DNA from: Xanthomonas vesicatoria ATCC 35937
GTDB lineage: Bacteria > Pseudomonadota > Gammaproteobacteria > Xanthomonadales > Xanthomonadaceae
Direction of reading: 5' to 3'
NCBI RefSeq assembly: GCF_001908725.1
Contig: NZ_CP018725.1
Coordinates: 3,410,001 to 3,474,000, forward strand
Length of the DNA stretch: 64,000 nt
In this document: piece after piece, positions 47,844 to 57,309 of the stretch
Layout: every line of letters begins with the position of its first letter
How positions within the stretch are numbered: position 1 is the stretch's first letter
Made by a program: the position numbers and the translations under genes
The notes under the pieces: model-generated
Database searches by the model: none
Told to the model about the DNA's origin: nothing
The model's input: only the letters and a program-made list of their open reading frames with translations

Positions 47844-50671
47844 CAATGCTGCTCCGCGGTGCGTGTCGAACGTTGGCTAGGGTCGATCTCGCCGCGATGG
47901 GAGTCGCGCGTGCGCGAGGGTTTGATCGTGCCCATCATCGAGAGCATCAACATCGCCGCGCCGAACACCACCAGATACACGCCGGTGTCGAAGCCCAGCG
48001 CACTGGCCAGCTCCAGCTCGCCCAGCCAGCCCAGCGGAATTTCCGCATGCCCGCTGGTCAGGAACGGCCTACCGAACAGTAGTGAGCCGGCGCCGCTCAC
48101 CAGGGCACACAACAGGCCGATGCCGATCAAGCGGATGTAGTCGAAGCCGAAGCGCGACTCCACCGACGCCGCGCCCTGGATCACGTACTGCATCAGCAGG
48201 GGGACCACCAGCACCAGACCGGCAATGAAACCGCCGCCGGGCGCGTTGTGGCCGCGCAGGAACAGGAACAAGGACACCGTGAGCGTCAGCGGGAACATGA
48301 TCTGCGCCAGATCCGCCGGCACCGGCAGCTTGATGGCCGGGCCGGGCATGGTGCGCTCCGGCGCCATGCGCGAGCGCCGCAACAGGGCGTGCACCACCAG
48401 TCCGGCGATGGCGAAGACGGTGATTTCCCCAAACGTATCGAAGCCGCGGAAGTCCACCAGGATCACGTTGACCACGTTGCGCCCGTACGCCTCCGGCAAG
48501 GCGCGCTGCAGCATCTCGCCGGCAATGGTCGGGCTAGGCTGTGTCATCAGGGTGTAGGCCAGTGCGGCCAGGCCACCGCCGGCCACGGTGGCGATGCAGG
48601 CATCGCGGAACTTGCGCAGCGGCGCGCGCTCCGGGCGTGAGGTTTCCGGCAGGTAATTCATCGCCAGCAGCATCAGCACCAGCGTCACCATCTCCACCAG
48701 CAACTGGGTCAATGCCAGGTCCGGTGCAGACAGGAAAACGAAGGTCAGGCTTACCGCCAACCCGGTGCCACCGAGCACCAGCACGGCCAACAGCCGCTGG
48801 CGATACAGGAACAGGCTACCCAGTGCGCAGGCCAGCATCAGCAGCCACAGCGCCCAGCCCAGCAGTGGCATCGGTGCAGTTGCGGGCCAGGCCGGTAACG
48901 TGCCGCCCTGCAGGAAGGGAACCCACGCCACCACCACCGCGCTGAGCACCAGCAGCATCAGCATGCGCTGCAGGTTGCCGTTGGTGATCGCGTCGGTGGC
49001 GCGCGTGGACGCAGCAAACAGCGCACGCAGGTTCCAGTTGAATGCGGCCTTGCCGGGCGAGCGGTTTTCCACCGCATACAGATCCAGCAGCTTGCGCAGC
49101 GCGATGTACAGCAACGCTCCACCCACCACCCCGGCGATGCTCATCGCCAGGGGCCAGTTCAGTCCGTGCCACAGCGCAAGGCTGTAGTCGGGCAGGCGAT
49201 CGCCAAGGATGGCGCTGGCACCGGCACGCAACACCGGTGCCACCGTCCATGCCGGCACGATGCCCACCGCCACGCAGGTCAGCACCAGCACTTCGACGGG
49301 AATCTTCATCCAGCGCGGCGGCTCGTGCGGGGTGCGGTCCAACCCGCGCGGCCCTTGCCCGAAGAAGGTGTCATGCACGAAACGCAGGCTGTAGGCCACG
49401 CCCAGCAGCCCGGCCATCAACGCCGCGCCGCTGGCGAGCAGGCGCAGCAACTGCGGGCCCTCGGCTTCCAACGCCACGGCAAAGAACATTTCCTTGGACA
49501 AGAAGCCGTTGAGTAACGGGATGCCGGCCATGGCCAGCGAAGCGGTGATCGCCAGCGCGCTGGTAAACGGCATCAACCGGCGCAGGTTGCCCAGCTTGCG
49601 CATGTCGCGGGTACCGGTTTCATGGTCGATGATGCCGGCGGCCATGAACAGTGATGCCTTGAACACCGCATGGTTGAGGATATGGAACACGCCTGCCACC
49701 ACTGCCATCGGGGTCGACAAGCCGAACAGCATCGTGATCAGGCCCAGGTGGGAGATGGTCGAATACGCCAGCACGCCCTTGAGATCGTGCTGAAAGATCG
49801 CATGCCACGCACCCAGCAGCACGGTGATCGCGCCGATACTGGTGACCGTGTACAGAAACAGGTCTGTGCCTGCCAACGCCGGGTGCAGGCGCGCCAGCAG
49901 GAACACGCCGGCTTTGACCATTGTGGCCGAATGCAGATACGCCGATACCGGTGTCGGTGCAGCCATCGCGTGCGGCAACCAGAAGTGGAACGGAAACTGC
50001 GCGCTCTTGGTAAAGATGCCCAGCAGCACCAGCACCAGCGCATACGGATACAGCGCGCTGGCCCGGATGAGATCACCCGAGGCCAGCACCGCATCCAGCT
50101 GGAAACTGCCGACGATGCGGCCGATCAACAGCACGCCGCCCAGCAACGCCAGTCCGCCGCCTGCGGTGAGCACCAAGGCCATGCGGGCGCCTTCGCGCGC
50201 GTCCTTTCGGTGTGACCAGAAGCCGATCAGCAGGAAGGAACTGAGGCTGGTGAGTTCCCAGAACACCATCAACAGCAGCAGGTTGCCCGAGAGCACCATG
50301 CCCAGCATCGCGCCCATGAACAACAGCAAATAGGCGAAGAAGCGCGACGCGCTATCGCGTGCGCTCAGGTAGTAGTGCGCGTACATCACCACCAGGGCGC
50401 CGATCGCCAGCACCAGCAGCGTGAACATCCACGCCAGTCCGTCCATGCGCAGCGAGAACAGCAGTCCGATCTGCGGCAACCAGGCATGTTCGCTGCGGAT
50501 GATTTCCCCGCGCAGCACCGCCGGTGTCAGCAGCGCCAGGATGCCCAGGCCGGCCAACGGCGCGGCCGCCGCCAACCACGCAGTGATCGAACGGGAGGTG
50601 CGCCACGACAGCGCCACGGCGGCCGCCATCAGGAACGGCAGCGCGAGCAGGATTTCCAACGGTGCAGGCAT
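47843..50671 (-). CDS. phaAB: Cation/proton antiporter fused subunits A and B
   Basis: This 942-residue protein joins subunit A (a NuoL-like channel, residues 1 to about 780) and subunit B (the last 150 residues, from about FPLTLTVSLFLFLRGHNAPG). The NuoL-like core shows SLSSFLLIGFWSHRKDAREG, KSAQFPFHFWLPHAMAAPTP, VSAYLHSATMVKAGVFLLAR and GILAYSTISHLGLITMLFGL. The A-B fusion marks the Pha/PhaAB (group 2 Mrp) type, as opposed to the split MnhA/MnhB. The complex exports K+ or Na+ in exchange for protons. It heads the operon. Confidence 0.93.
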   Translation of the reverse strand: MPAPLEILLALPFLMAAAVALSWRTSRSITAWLAAAAPLAGLGILALLTPAVLRGEIIRSEHAWLPQIGLLFSLRMDGLAWMFTLLVLAIGALVVMYAHYYLSARDSASRFFAYLLLFMGAMLGMVLSGNLLLLMVFWELTSLSSFLLIGFWSHRKDAREGARMALVLTAGGGLALLGGVLLIGRIVGSFQLDAVLASGDLIRASALYPYALVLVLLGIFTKSAQFPFHFWLPHAMAAPTPVSAYLHSATMVKAGVFLLARLHPALAGTDLFLYTVTSIGAITVLLGAWHAIFQHDLKGVLAYSTISHLGLITMLFGLSTPMAVVAGVFHILNHAVFKASLFMAAGIIDHETGTRDMRKLGNLRRLMPFTSALAITASLAMAGIPLLNGFLSKEMFFAVALEAEGPQLLRLLASGAALMAGLLGVAYSLRFVHDTFFGQGPRGLDRTPHEPPRWMKIPVEVLVLTCVAVGIVPAWTVAPVLRAGASAILGDRLPDYSLALWHGLNWPLAMSIAGVVGGALLYIALRKLLDLYAVENRSPGKAAFNWNLRALFAASTRATDAITNGNLQRMLMLLVLSAVVVAWVPFLQGGTLPAWPATAPMPLLGWALWLLMLACALGSLFLYRQRLLAVLVLGGTGLAVSLTFVFLSAPDLALTQLLVEMVTLVLMLLAMNYLPETSRPERAPLRKFRDACIATVAGGGLAALAYTLMTQPSPTIAGEMLQRALPEAYGRNVVNVILVDFRGFDTFGEITVFAIAGLVVHALLRRSRMAPERTMPGPAIKLPVPADLAQIMFPLTLTVSLFLFLRGHNAPGGGFIAGLVLVVPLLMQYVIQGAASVESRFGFDYIRLIGIGLLCALVSGAGSLLFGRPFLTSGHAEIPLGWLGELELASALGFDTGVYLVVFGAAMLMLSMMGTIKPSRTRDSHRGEIDPSQRSTRTAEQH

Positions 50672-50840
50672 GCAGGGAACACGAGATTCGCGAGCAGGCC
50701 AGAGAGCTTAACAAACCGTTGACTGACGTCCGCGTCAACGCCGGTGTCGTGTCGGTGCGCAATTCCCTGCCAAACCGCGCGCGCATCGGCATGAGGGACT
50801 GGGTATGCTGCTGTCATCCATGACCACGTAGCTGCCCCCC

Positions 50841-51743
50841 GTGACCGCCGCCCATCCCGCTCCGTCCACCGCTGTGTCTGCGCCGCGCGCCCTGGTTTTC
50901 GGCGGCAGCGGGCAGATTGGTGAGCGCCTGTTGACCCGGCTGTTGAGCCGCGGCTGGCAGGTCACGGCATGGTCGCGGCAGCCGCGTGCGGCGCGCTCCG
51001 GGTTGATCTGGCGGCAAGGCGATCTGGCCGTGCCGGCCGCTGCAGGCGATGCCTTTGAGGGGATCTTCAGCTGCGGACCGCTGGATCACTTCGCCCGCTG
51101 GTATGCCGAAAACCCGGTGGCTGCGCCGCGCATCGTAGCGTTCGGCTCTACCAGCGTGGAGGTCAAGGAGCATTCGATCGATGCGGCCGAGCGCGACGTG
51201 GCGCAACGGTTGGCGCATGCCGAACTGGCGCTGTTTTCCGCGGCCATGGCGCGCGGCGCGACCGCCACCGTGCTGCGCCCGACGCTGGTTTACGGTGCCG
51301 GGCGCGATAAGACGCTCACCCAGATTGCTGGCCTGGCGCAGCGCACCGGTGCCTTCGTGCTGCCGGCCAATGCCATCGGTTTGCGTCAGCCGGTGCACGT
51401 GGACGACCTGGCCAGCGCGGCGTTGGCGGTGATCGGCCAGCCGGCGACCCAGCAACGCAGCTACGCGGTGGGCGGCGGCGAAGTGCTGGCATATACGCAG
51501 ATGGTGGAACGGGTGCTGGCAGCGCTGCCACGGCCGGCGCGGCTGTACCAGGTGCCGCCGAGCCTGTTCGGGCTTGCGCTCACTGCAGCGCAGCGCCTGG
51601 GCCGCCTACGTGGCATGAATGCCGCGGCGCTGCAACGCATGCGCGACGACCTGGTGTTCGACCTGGAGCCGGCACGTCGCGATTTCGGCTATGCCCCGCG
51701 CGCGTTTCGCCCGCTGCCGGAAGAGCTCGGTATTGGCGAGTAA
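50841..51743 (+). CDS. NAD(P)-dependent epimerase/reductase-like protein
   Basis: This 300-residue protein has an extended SDR-like Rossmann fold (LVFGGSGQIGERLLTRLL, GxxGxxG) and a catalytic-type region with FGSTSVEVKEH followed by TVLRPTLVYGAGRDKTLTQI and QPVHVDDLASAALAVIGQ. The usual YxxxK is not obvious, so it may be a non-catalytic or divergent member. The start is GTG at 50841, in a gene otherwise rich in Ala at the N-terminus. It is divergent from the phaAB operon. The substrate is unknown. Confidence 0.85.
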   Translation: MTAAHPAPSTAVSAPRALVFGGSGQIGERLLTRLLSRGWQVTAWSRQPRAARSGLIWRQGDLAVPAAAGDAFEGIFSCGPLDHFARWYAENPVAAPRIVAFGSTSVEVKEHSIDAAERDVAQRLAHAELALFSAAMARGATATVLRPTLVYGAGRDKTLTQIAGLAQRTGAFVLPANAIGLRQPVHVDDLASAALAVIGQPATQQRSYAVGGGEVLAYTQMVERVLAALPRPARLYQVPPSLFGLALTAAQRLGRLRGMNAAALQRMRDDLVFDLEPARRDFGYAPRAFRPLPEELGIGE

Positions 51744-51875
51744 GGCAGTGCATGCGGTGTGGGACAAGCGCAGCAACGTCGACGTGCACACAGTCGTTAT
51801 GCTGGCAGGTGGCTCAGTAAGAACACGCCTGCGCCCAGGTGAGATGCGCCAAGTGCGCCGTCGCCGTCGCCGGAC

Positions 51876-52361
51876 TTAATAGCGCCAACCCAATTGCCGA
51901 TACACCTTGGCCAGCACCCAGATTGGCCCGATCAGCAGATAGGTCAGGTCGGTCAGAAAGCTCGGCTTGCGGCCTTCGATCTTGTGGCCCACAAATTGCG
52001 CGATCCACGCCAGCACGAAGACCGACAGCGCGGTGGCGAACAGTCCGGCCAGCCCGATCCGGCCTTCGATCAACCGGCACAGGCAGCCGAAGAAAAAGAA
52101 GATGCCCAGCATGCCCAGCCCCAGCGGACGCGACAGCCGGTTGTAATACGACCATGCCGCAAACATCGACAGCGCCGCCCACACACCGCTGCTGAACCAG
52201 GTGCCGCCGACCGGGATGCACCACAGCAGCCCCACTACTGACCACAGGATTGCCGGCACCGCGACCACATGGATCAGCTGATTGGTGTCGTTGCGGTGAT
52301 CGTCGGAATAGCTGGCGAAATAGCGCTCGATCGGTCGCGCGGTCGTGGTGCGTTCGGTCAT
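51876..52361 (-). CDS. Mpo1-like (DUF962) membrane protein
   Basis: This 161-residue protein has a Mpo1/YagU-like layout: RPIERYFASYSDDHRNDTNQ, then LIHVVAVPAILWSVVGLLWC and three further membrane helices, ending with the conserved GHKIEGRKPSFLTDLTYLLI. In yeast, Mpo1 acts as a dioxygenase in fatty-acid alpha-oxidation; that function is not shown for bacterial members. The start has GGGAGGGAAC immediately upstream. Confidence 0.88.
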   Translation of the reverse strand: MTERTTTARPIERYFASYSDDHRNDTNQLIHVVAVPAILWSVVGLLWCIPVGGTWFSSGVWAALSMFAAWSYYNRLSRPLGLGMLGIFFFFGCLCRLIEGRIGLAGLFATALSVFVLAWIAQFVGHKIEGRKPSFLTDLTYLLIGPIWVLAKVYRQLGWRY

Positions 52362-52428
52362 GTTCCCTCCCAGGAATGACCCAAGCATACGCGTGCAAAC
52401 GGCCGCAGTGGCGCTACGCCGGTGACCA

Positions 52429-52461
52429 GGCCCCACCACGCAACACTGGCGTGGGGAGGCC
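52429..52461 (-). terminator. Imperfect hairpin after the M4 protease gene
   Basis: GGCCCCACCACGC and GCGTGGGGAGGCC pair with two mismatches around a seven-base loop, ten bases past the protease stop. No T-run follows, so it is a weak terminator candidate. Confidence 0.35.
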
Positions 52462-52470
52462 CGGACCGCA

Positions 52471-54066
52471 TCAGTTGACCGACACCGCACTCCATGCGGC
52501 TGCCACCGCGCGATATTGGGTGGAGGTGCTGCCATACAGATCGGTGGCTGCGCTCAACGTGGCGCGGCGTGCGGCCGCGTAGTTGGTCGAGGAGGTCATG
52601 TAGACCGTGAGCGCGCGATACCAGATGCGGCTGGCTGCGGCCCGGCCGATCGCCGTCAACGCGGTATTGCCGTTACAGACCAGCCCTGCCGGGGTCACGT
52701 TGTAGCTAGTGCCCGCGCCAAAACCGCTCGGCACCACAGCACCTTCGGCCAACAGGTAGTAGAAGTGGTTGGCAACACCGGAGCTGTAATGCACGTCGAG
52801 CGAACCCAGCGTGCTGCGATAGCAATCCGGCGAATCGCCATCCAGGCTCGGCTTGAACATGTAGCGCAAAGCCAGCGTGCCGCCGCTGTTGCCAGCGATG
52901 AGCTTCTCGCCGATCAGATAATTGCCGGGTTGCGCGCTGTTGTTGGCCGAGAATTCCACCATCGCGCCCATGATGTCGGAGGTAGCTTCGTTCAATCCGC
53001 CGGACTCGCCCGAATACACCAGCCGCGCAGAGCGGCTGGTCACCCCGTGGGTCATCTCGTGCCCGGCCACGTCCACCGAGACCAGGGGGGTGAACGTGCT
53101 GCCGTCGCCATCGCCAAAGGTCATGCAAAAACAGCTATCGGACCAGAAGGCGTTGTTGTATCGGCTGCCGTAGTGCACGCGGCTGCGTGCACCCTTGCCA
53201 TCGTTGGCAATGCCACTGCGTGCATGGGTGTTCTTGAAATAATCCCATGTCAGCGCCACGCCGTAGTGCGCATCCACCGCGACCGTTGCCGCATCGCTGT
53301 TGGCACCGCTGCCCCACGCGTTGTCGGTATCGGTCAGCAGCGTCCCGTTACCCGAGGTCGCATTGCGCATGGTGTAGGTGGCGCCACCGCCGCGACCGAG
53401 ATCGGTCATCTCGAAGCCACTACTGCAGCGCGTGGTGGCTAGCGTCACGCTGCCCGCATACAGCGAGCGCCCGGTACCGGCGGCACTGGTGCCGCCTGCG
53501 CACGCGGTATGGACAGCGTCCCAGGCCTCCAGGAGGCGTTGATCCACTGCATCGACGATGTAATGCATCTCGGTCGGGGTCTGGTCCGGCTTGATGCCGC
53601 TGTAGATCACCTCGTATGCAAGGCGTGGCGTTCCCTGACGCGCGTAGAGCGCAAGGCTGGCGCGCGGTGCGGCATCTTGCGGCACATCGAACTGTGCGCC
53701 TGCCACGCGCACTGCAGTGGTGGCATCGATGCCCGGCACCAGGCTGGGCCGTACGCTGGTGTCCATGGTCTGACTCAACTGCCGCATCACGCCGCGACGC
53801 GAATGCACCACCACGTCGCCTCCGATCACCGGCAATCCCTGATACGTGCGGTCAAAACGCACATGCTCGGTGCCATCGGCATCGACGATGCTGTCGCGCG
53901 CGATGAAGGCATCGGCCGGCGCACGATTGGCCAGCGCTGCGGCGTTGTTTCCCAACAGGGACTGCGCGCGCGATACCGCTGCAGTGGTCGACAAATCAGC
54001 CGCGGTAGCCACAGTAGAAAACGATAGCGCGCAGCAAATTGCCGCGCCCAGTACATGGAATTGCAT
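52471..54066 (-). CDS. M4 family secreted metalloprotease (thermolysin-like)
   Basis: This 531-residue zinc protease is made with a signal peptide (residues 1 to about 22, ending VATAA), a propeptide of about 170 residues and a mature M4 catalytic domain from about residue 190. The zinc site is GHEMTH at residues 335-340 with the third ligand in SGGLNEATSD (Glu360). The second-half histidine HYSSGVANHFYYLLAEGAVV is the M4 transition-state residue. Disulfides are plausible in the mature part. It should act in the periplasm or outside the cell. GGAGAGAGTCGTC precedes the ATG. Confidence 0.95.
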   Translation of the reverse strand: MQFHVLGAAICCALSFSTVATAADLSTTAAVSRAQSLLGNNAAALANRAPADAFIARDSIVDADGTEHVRFDRTYQGLPVIGGDVVVHSRRGVMRQLSQTMDTSVRPSLVPGIDATTAVRVAGAQFDVPQDAAPRASLALYARQGTPRLAYEVIYSGIKPDQTPTEMHYIVDAVDQRLLEAWDAVHTACAGGTSAAGTGRSLYAGSVTLATTRCSSGFEMTDLGRGGGATYTMRNATSGNGTLLTDTDNAWGSGANSDAATVAVDAHYGVALTWDYFKNTHARSGIANDGKGARSRVHYGSRYNNAFWSDSCFCMTFGDGDGSTFTPLVSVDVAGHEMTHGVTSRSARLVYSGESGGLNEATSDIMGAMVEFSANNSAQPGNYLIGEKLIAGNSGGTLALRYMFKPSLDGDSPDCYRSTLGSLDVHYSSGVANHFYYLLAEGAVVPSGFGAGTSYNVTPAGLVCNGNTALTAIGRAAASRIWYRALTVYMTSSTNYAAARRATLSAATDLYGSTSTQYRAVAAAWSAVSVN

Positions 54067-54455
54067 GACGACTCTCTCCAGAAAACGTGCAATGCAAAGA
54101 CCGGTCGCCCCCGACAGCCGGTCGCCGATGGCACCCATGGTGCCGGTAGCTACGCTTGCACAGTCCCGAACGGGACAGTAGTAAAAGTTACAGAGGTATT
54201 GCGTTCTGTGCGGTGGGCCGCTTTGCGCTGCGGACCGCATCGCAGAGACGTGCCTGCCTCATTGCGCGTAAGGCTCTCGCACGACCGCATCCGCGCAGCC
54301 TCTTTCGCGTTCAGCGGGTCTAGTAGGGCGCGCCGACGTGCGCGTCGTGCGGCAGACAATCACGGTCAATGACGCGGCGCCGCGGATTCACTATTCAAAT
54401 GTGATGTCTCGCTTCCACCTGAGTGCATAAAGCTGCGGCAGGGAAGGCAGATACG

Positions 54456-54486
54456 AAAAAGCCGGCCATACAGGCCGGCCGGCTTT
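54456..54486 (-). terminator. Terminator after the T4SS effector gene
   Basis: AAAGCCGGCC and GGCCGGCTTT pair around a nine-base loop; on the minus strand the stem is followed by the T-run CTTTTTC. It lies 17 bases after the effector stop codon in the 436-base gap 54067-54502, where no gene is seen. Confidence 0.8.
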
Positions 54487-54502
54487 CTCGTGCATCGCGA
54501 AC

Positions 54503-56365
54503 TCAGCGGCCGCCGATGGCGACCCTTTGTTGCTCGTCGTGCGCCTGTTGCTGCGGCGACTGGCCAGCCAGCAACTGCGCGCTGGTCTGCTCCAATGACG
54601 GGGCAGGCTGGTTCAGGTCCACTGCTGCACGGAACCCTGGCGTGGTTCCCATCACGAATGCCTTGCCGTCTTGCACCGTCACGTTCTGAAGTTTATCCGC
54701 GCTGTCGATGCCATTCTGCTTGGCCTGCAAAGTGACGTTGGCAGCAGCCTCATTAGAGATCATGCTCGGCAGCTTGCTGCGGATCGCATTGTGCAACGCA
54801 TGGTCCGGATGCGAAGCATCGTTGAGCGACGGGCCCTTGGGCGCCGCGGCTGGGTCATCGGCCGCTTTGGCCATGGGCGCAGACAACGCCGCCCGCGTAT
54901 CACGGCCGACGACACCGTCCTGCTGCAGGCCATGCTGCTTCTGGAACGCCATCACCGCCTCGCGCGTGTTGTCGCCAAAGCGCCCGTCCTCGGCAAGCCG
55001 ATTGCCCTGTGTATCGCGCACGCCGAGGCGGTTGAGATCCTGCTGCAGCGACTGTACCTCGTCCCCACGGATCCCGCGCTTGAGCATGTGATGAGAGGCG
55101 GTATCACTCGATCCCTGATGAATTGGCGACACATTTGCAGGTGTCTGAGTGCGCGCAGCGCTGGGTTCAGTCGCGCCATGTAGCGGTGCACGCACTTGGA
55201 ATTCGGGCTTTGGCGTCAACGCACCAACGATACGCGTACCGCTGCCATCCCAGTAACCGCCGGGAGTGATCGTGACCTCGGCCGGCCCCGTACTGCCCTG
55301 GGAGCCGATGAACTGAATATTCCCCTTTGAGTCGTAGCCCTTGAATATGCCGACATGCTGGCCCTGCGACGAGGAGAACATCAAAATGTCGCCCTGATGC
55401 AACGATCCATTCGGCTTGCGCGCCTCAGCGGCCGACGTGACTTCGAAATGTTCGCGCGCATAGGGCGTAATGTTGGTACCGCTGAACAACTTGGCGGTCG
55501 TGAAGGCGGCAGCATTCTCGCCGGGCACATCGTACCCAGCATTTTTTAGCCCCCGCCACACGAAAGCTGAGCAATCTACTCCCCGCCGTCCATCTCCGTC
55601 GGCATCGCGCTCCAGCCGGCTGCTGTCTCGGCCCGGGCGCGGGTGATCTGGACGCCCATACTCATATTTCTGACTTCCGCCAAGGAAGTGCTGATAGGCC
55701 TCGTTATAAACGGCGGCGCCACTGGCAGCTGCTGCGGACTGGCCGGCCACGGGCGTGCTCCCAGGCTGCGCGCTGGGTGATTGTGTCTGTACTGGCACCG
55801 TTGTTGGCGTGTGCGAGGGTTGCTGGATGGTCTCTACCTCTCCTGCTCGCCAGCCCTCGAAACGCCGAATGCCATCTGCAAGCACCTCGCGTTCGCGCAC
55901 ACTCATCTGTCCAACGGTTTTCTCGCGCAAATCCACGCCATGTCGGTCGCCTTCGGCGAATATCGCAGCCGCCTGTTCCTTATGGTGGGTCTTGCCACTG
56001 TAGTCAGCGGTTGAATAACTGGGCAGCATTTCTTCGACGGTCTTTTCCGCGAAGCGGCGCTCCAGGAGTTGATTTTTGGCTGCGCGGCCGGCCTCGTAGC
56101 TTTCGAAAACCGCGTTGCCCCATTGGTCCAGGCCAACCACACCCTGATAACGGTTCTGCGCAGCATCGAGTGCCTGCTCACGGGTGCGTGGATTGTGGAC
56201 GGTCGTATCTGCACTGCCGGCGAATTCAAACTTGAGGTTGCCTGGATTGTTATTACGCCACGATACGGTGCCGCCGGAGCGCGCGACGATACTGCCGTCG
56301 TCCATTTCCAGCGTGCGCGTCGTGCCTACGCTACTCACTACACGGGTAATTTTTGGATCCGACAT
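54503..56365 (-). CDS. T4SS-type antibacterial effector (X-Tfe) with peptidoglycan hydrolase domains
   Basis: This 620-residue protein has no signal peptide and a modular layout. Residues 30-170: a phage/LysM-style region (WRNNNPGNLKFEF with ERRFAEKTVEEMLPSYS), plausibly a muramidase-like domain. About 220-390: an NlpC/P60-like peptidase with catalytic Cys265 (RRGVDCSAFVWRGL) and His337 (GQHVGIFKG). About 427-495: a peptidoglycan-binding domain (GIRGDEVQSLQQDLNRLG, FGDNTREAVMAFQKQHG). About 513-620: a XVIPCD-like tail (LNDASHPDHALHNAIRS then the Gln-rich AHDEQQRVAIGGR), the signal that delivers Xanthomonas effectors to the type IV secretion system. It would attack the cell wall of rival bacteria. 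The next gene upstream is a lipoprotein, its probable immunity partner. Confidence 0.85.
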   Translation of the reverse strand: MSDPKITRVVSSVGTTRTLEMDDGSIVARSGGTVSWRNNNPGNLKFEFAGSADTTVHNPRTREQALDAAQNRYQGVVGLDQWGNAVFESYEAGRAAKNQLLERRFAEKTVEEMLPSYSTADYSGKTHHKEQAAAIFAEGDRHGVDLREKTVGQMSVREREVLADGIRRFEGWRAGEVETIQQPSHTPTTVPVQTQSPSAQPGSTPVAGQSAAAASGAAVYNEAYQHFLGGSQKYEYGRPDHPRPGRDSSRLERDADGDGRRGVDCSAFVWRGLKNAGYDVPGENAAAFTTAKLFSGTNITPYAREHFEVTSAAEARKPNGSLHQGDILMFSSSQGQHVGIFKGYDSKGNIQFIGSQGSTGPAEVTITPGGYWDGSGTRIVGALTPKPEFQVRAPLHGATEPSAARTQTPANVSPIHQGSSDTASHHMLKRGIRGDEVQSLQQDLNRLGVRDTQGNRLAEDGRFGDNTREAVMAFQKQHGLQQDGVVGRDTRAALSAPMAKAADDPAAAPKGPSLNDASHPDHALHNAIRSKLPSMISNEAAANVTLQAKQNGIDSADKLQNVTVQDGKAFVMGTTPGFRAAVDLNQPAPSLEQTSAQLLAGQSPQQQAHDEQQRVAIGGR

Positions 56366-56416
56366 GAGCTGTTCCTTTGCTGGTTGGTTGGTCGAACCTG
56401 ATGAGGATGAGATGGC

Positions 56417-57088
56417 TCATAATCCGTTCGAAAATACATCGAGTGCATCCGCACTCACCCATCCTTGCGCGCAATTGCCAACGTACTGTCCTGGTGCTGC
56501 TGCGTGGCAGCTTTCGCCACTTGCAGGCTTCATCTGCTTGATGGGCCTGTCGCCATAGGTCTTGCACAATGCGTTGTTCTTGCACTTTGCAATGGTGTCC
56601 GCAGGAATTGCGGCAACGTAGTAATAAAGCGGGTTCTGTCCTGCGCGGCCGATCGCCTGGATGCAGACGAGCTGGCCTTGCGCCAAGCTTGCATTAGTCG
56701 TTGCTCTGCTACCGGTGGTAGGCACGACATTCAATACATCAACTCCCTTCGCCTGGGCCACGCCGGCGAAGAATCCCTCATCGCCACAATCCGGTGAAAG
56801 CTCCACATCGTAAAAATCACCGCTATCGACGTTGCCCGCTGTGCATCCGTTTGCAGCCTTTGCATCCGTGCAGGTTATGCCTGTTGCCTGTATCAACGCA
56901 CCAAGTCTGTCGTTGACCGTCGGCGCTGCAGGTGTCGTAGTTTTCGCGGGTGCAACTGGCGTTGCGGCGCGAGCAGCAGGGGCTGCAGATTCGCCGGGTG
57001 TACAGGCGCTCAGTGCGAACAATAAACTGGGAAATACCGCACTGCGGAAGGCAGGCAAAATACGGAAGAGGTGATTTGACCGAGCCAT
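56417..57088 (-). CDS. Lipoprotein, probable immunity protein (X-Tfi) of the effector
   Basis: This 223-residue lipoprotein lies 51 bases upstream of the effector gene on the same strand, the usual X-Tfi/X-Tfe order. It has a lipoprotein signal (SLLFALSAC, Cys29), a Thr/Ala/Pro-rich spacer and a mature domain with several cysteines (TCTDAKAANGCTAGN, SPDCGDEGFF, CKNNALCKTYGD) likely forming disulfides. It would sit in the periplasm and block the effector's peptidoglycan domain. ATG 57088 has GAGG six bases before it; ATG 57172 gives a longer N-terminus that lacks the signal pattern. The specific partner is inferred from position. Confidence 0.7.
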   Translation of the reverse strand: MARSNHLFRILPAFRSAVFPSLLFALSACTPGESAAPAARAATPVAPAKTTTPAAPTVNDRLGALIQATGITCTDAKAANGCTAGNVDSGDFYDVELSPDCGDEGFFAGVAQAKGVDVLNVVPTTGSRATTNASLAQGQLVCIQAIGRAGQNPLYYYVAAIPADTIAKCKNNALCKTYGDRPIKQMKPASGESCHAAAPGQYVGNCAQGWVSADALDVFSNGL

Positions 57089-57260
57089 TGCGACCTCGTT
57101 GGGCAAAAGAGCACGCCATCGCGGCGAACGTAGTGGAAATAATTGGATGCGATTATGTGCAGTGGCTGACATGAGGTTTCACGCGCAACTTACTAGTTTG
57201 GCCTCAGCTGGCAGTCACTGGACTCGGGCGCACCGAGTGTGTCAGCGCTTTAGTCATAAC

Positions 57261-57282
57261 GGCGTCAGCGTGATGTGACGCC
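57261..57282 (-). terminator. Hairpin after purC
   Basis: GGCGTCA and TGACGCC form a perfect seven-bp stem with an eight-base loop, 28 bases past the purC stop on the minus strand. No long T-run follows, so the terminator role is uncertain. Confidence 0.35.
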
Positions 57283-57309
57283 TTACCTCCTTAAATCGGG
57301 GGCAAGCCA

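Noticed and set aside
51741..51815. Further MITE-like remnant near 51.8 kb
   Set aside because: It shares CACAGTCGTTATGCTGGC with the family right end, but no left end or terminal repeat was found, so it is not annotated.
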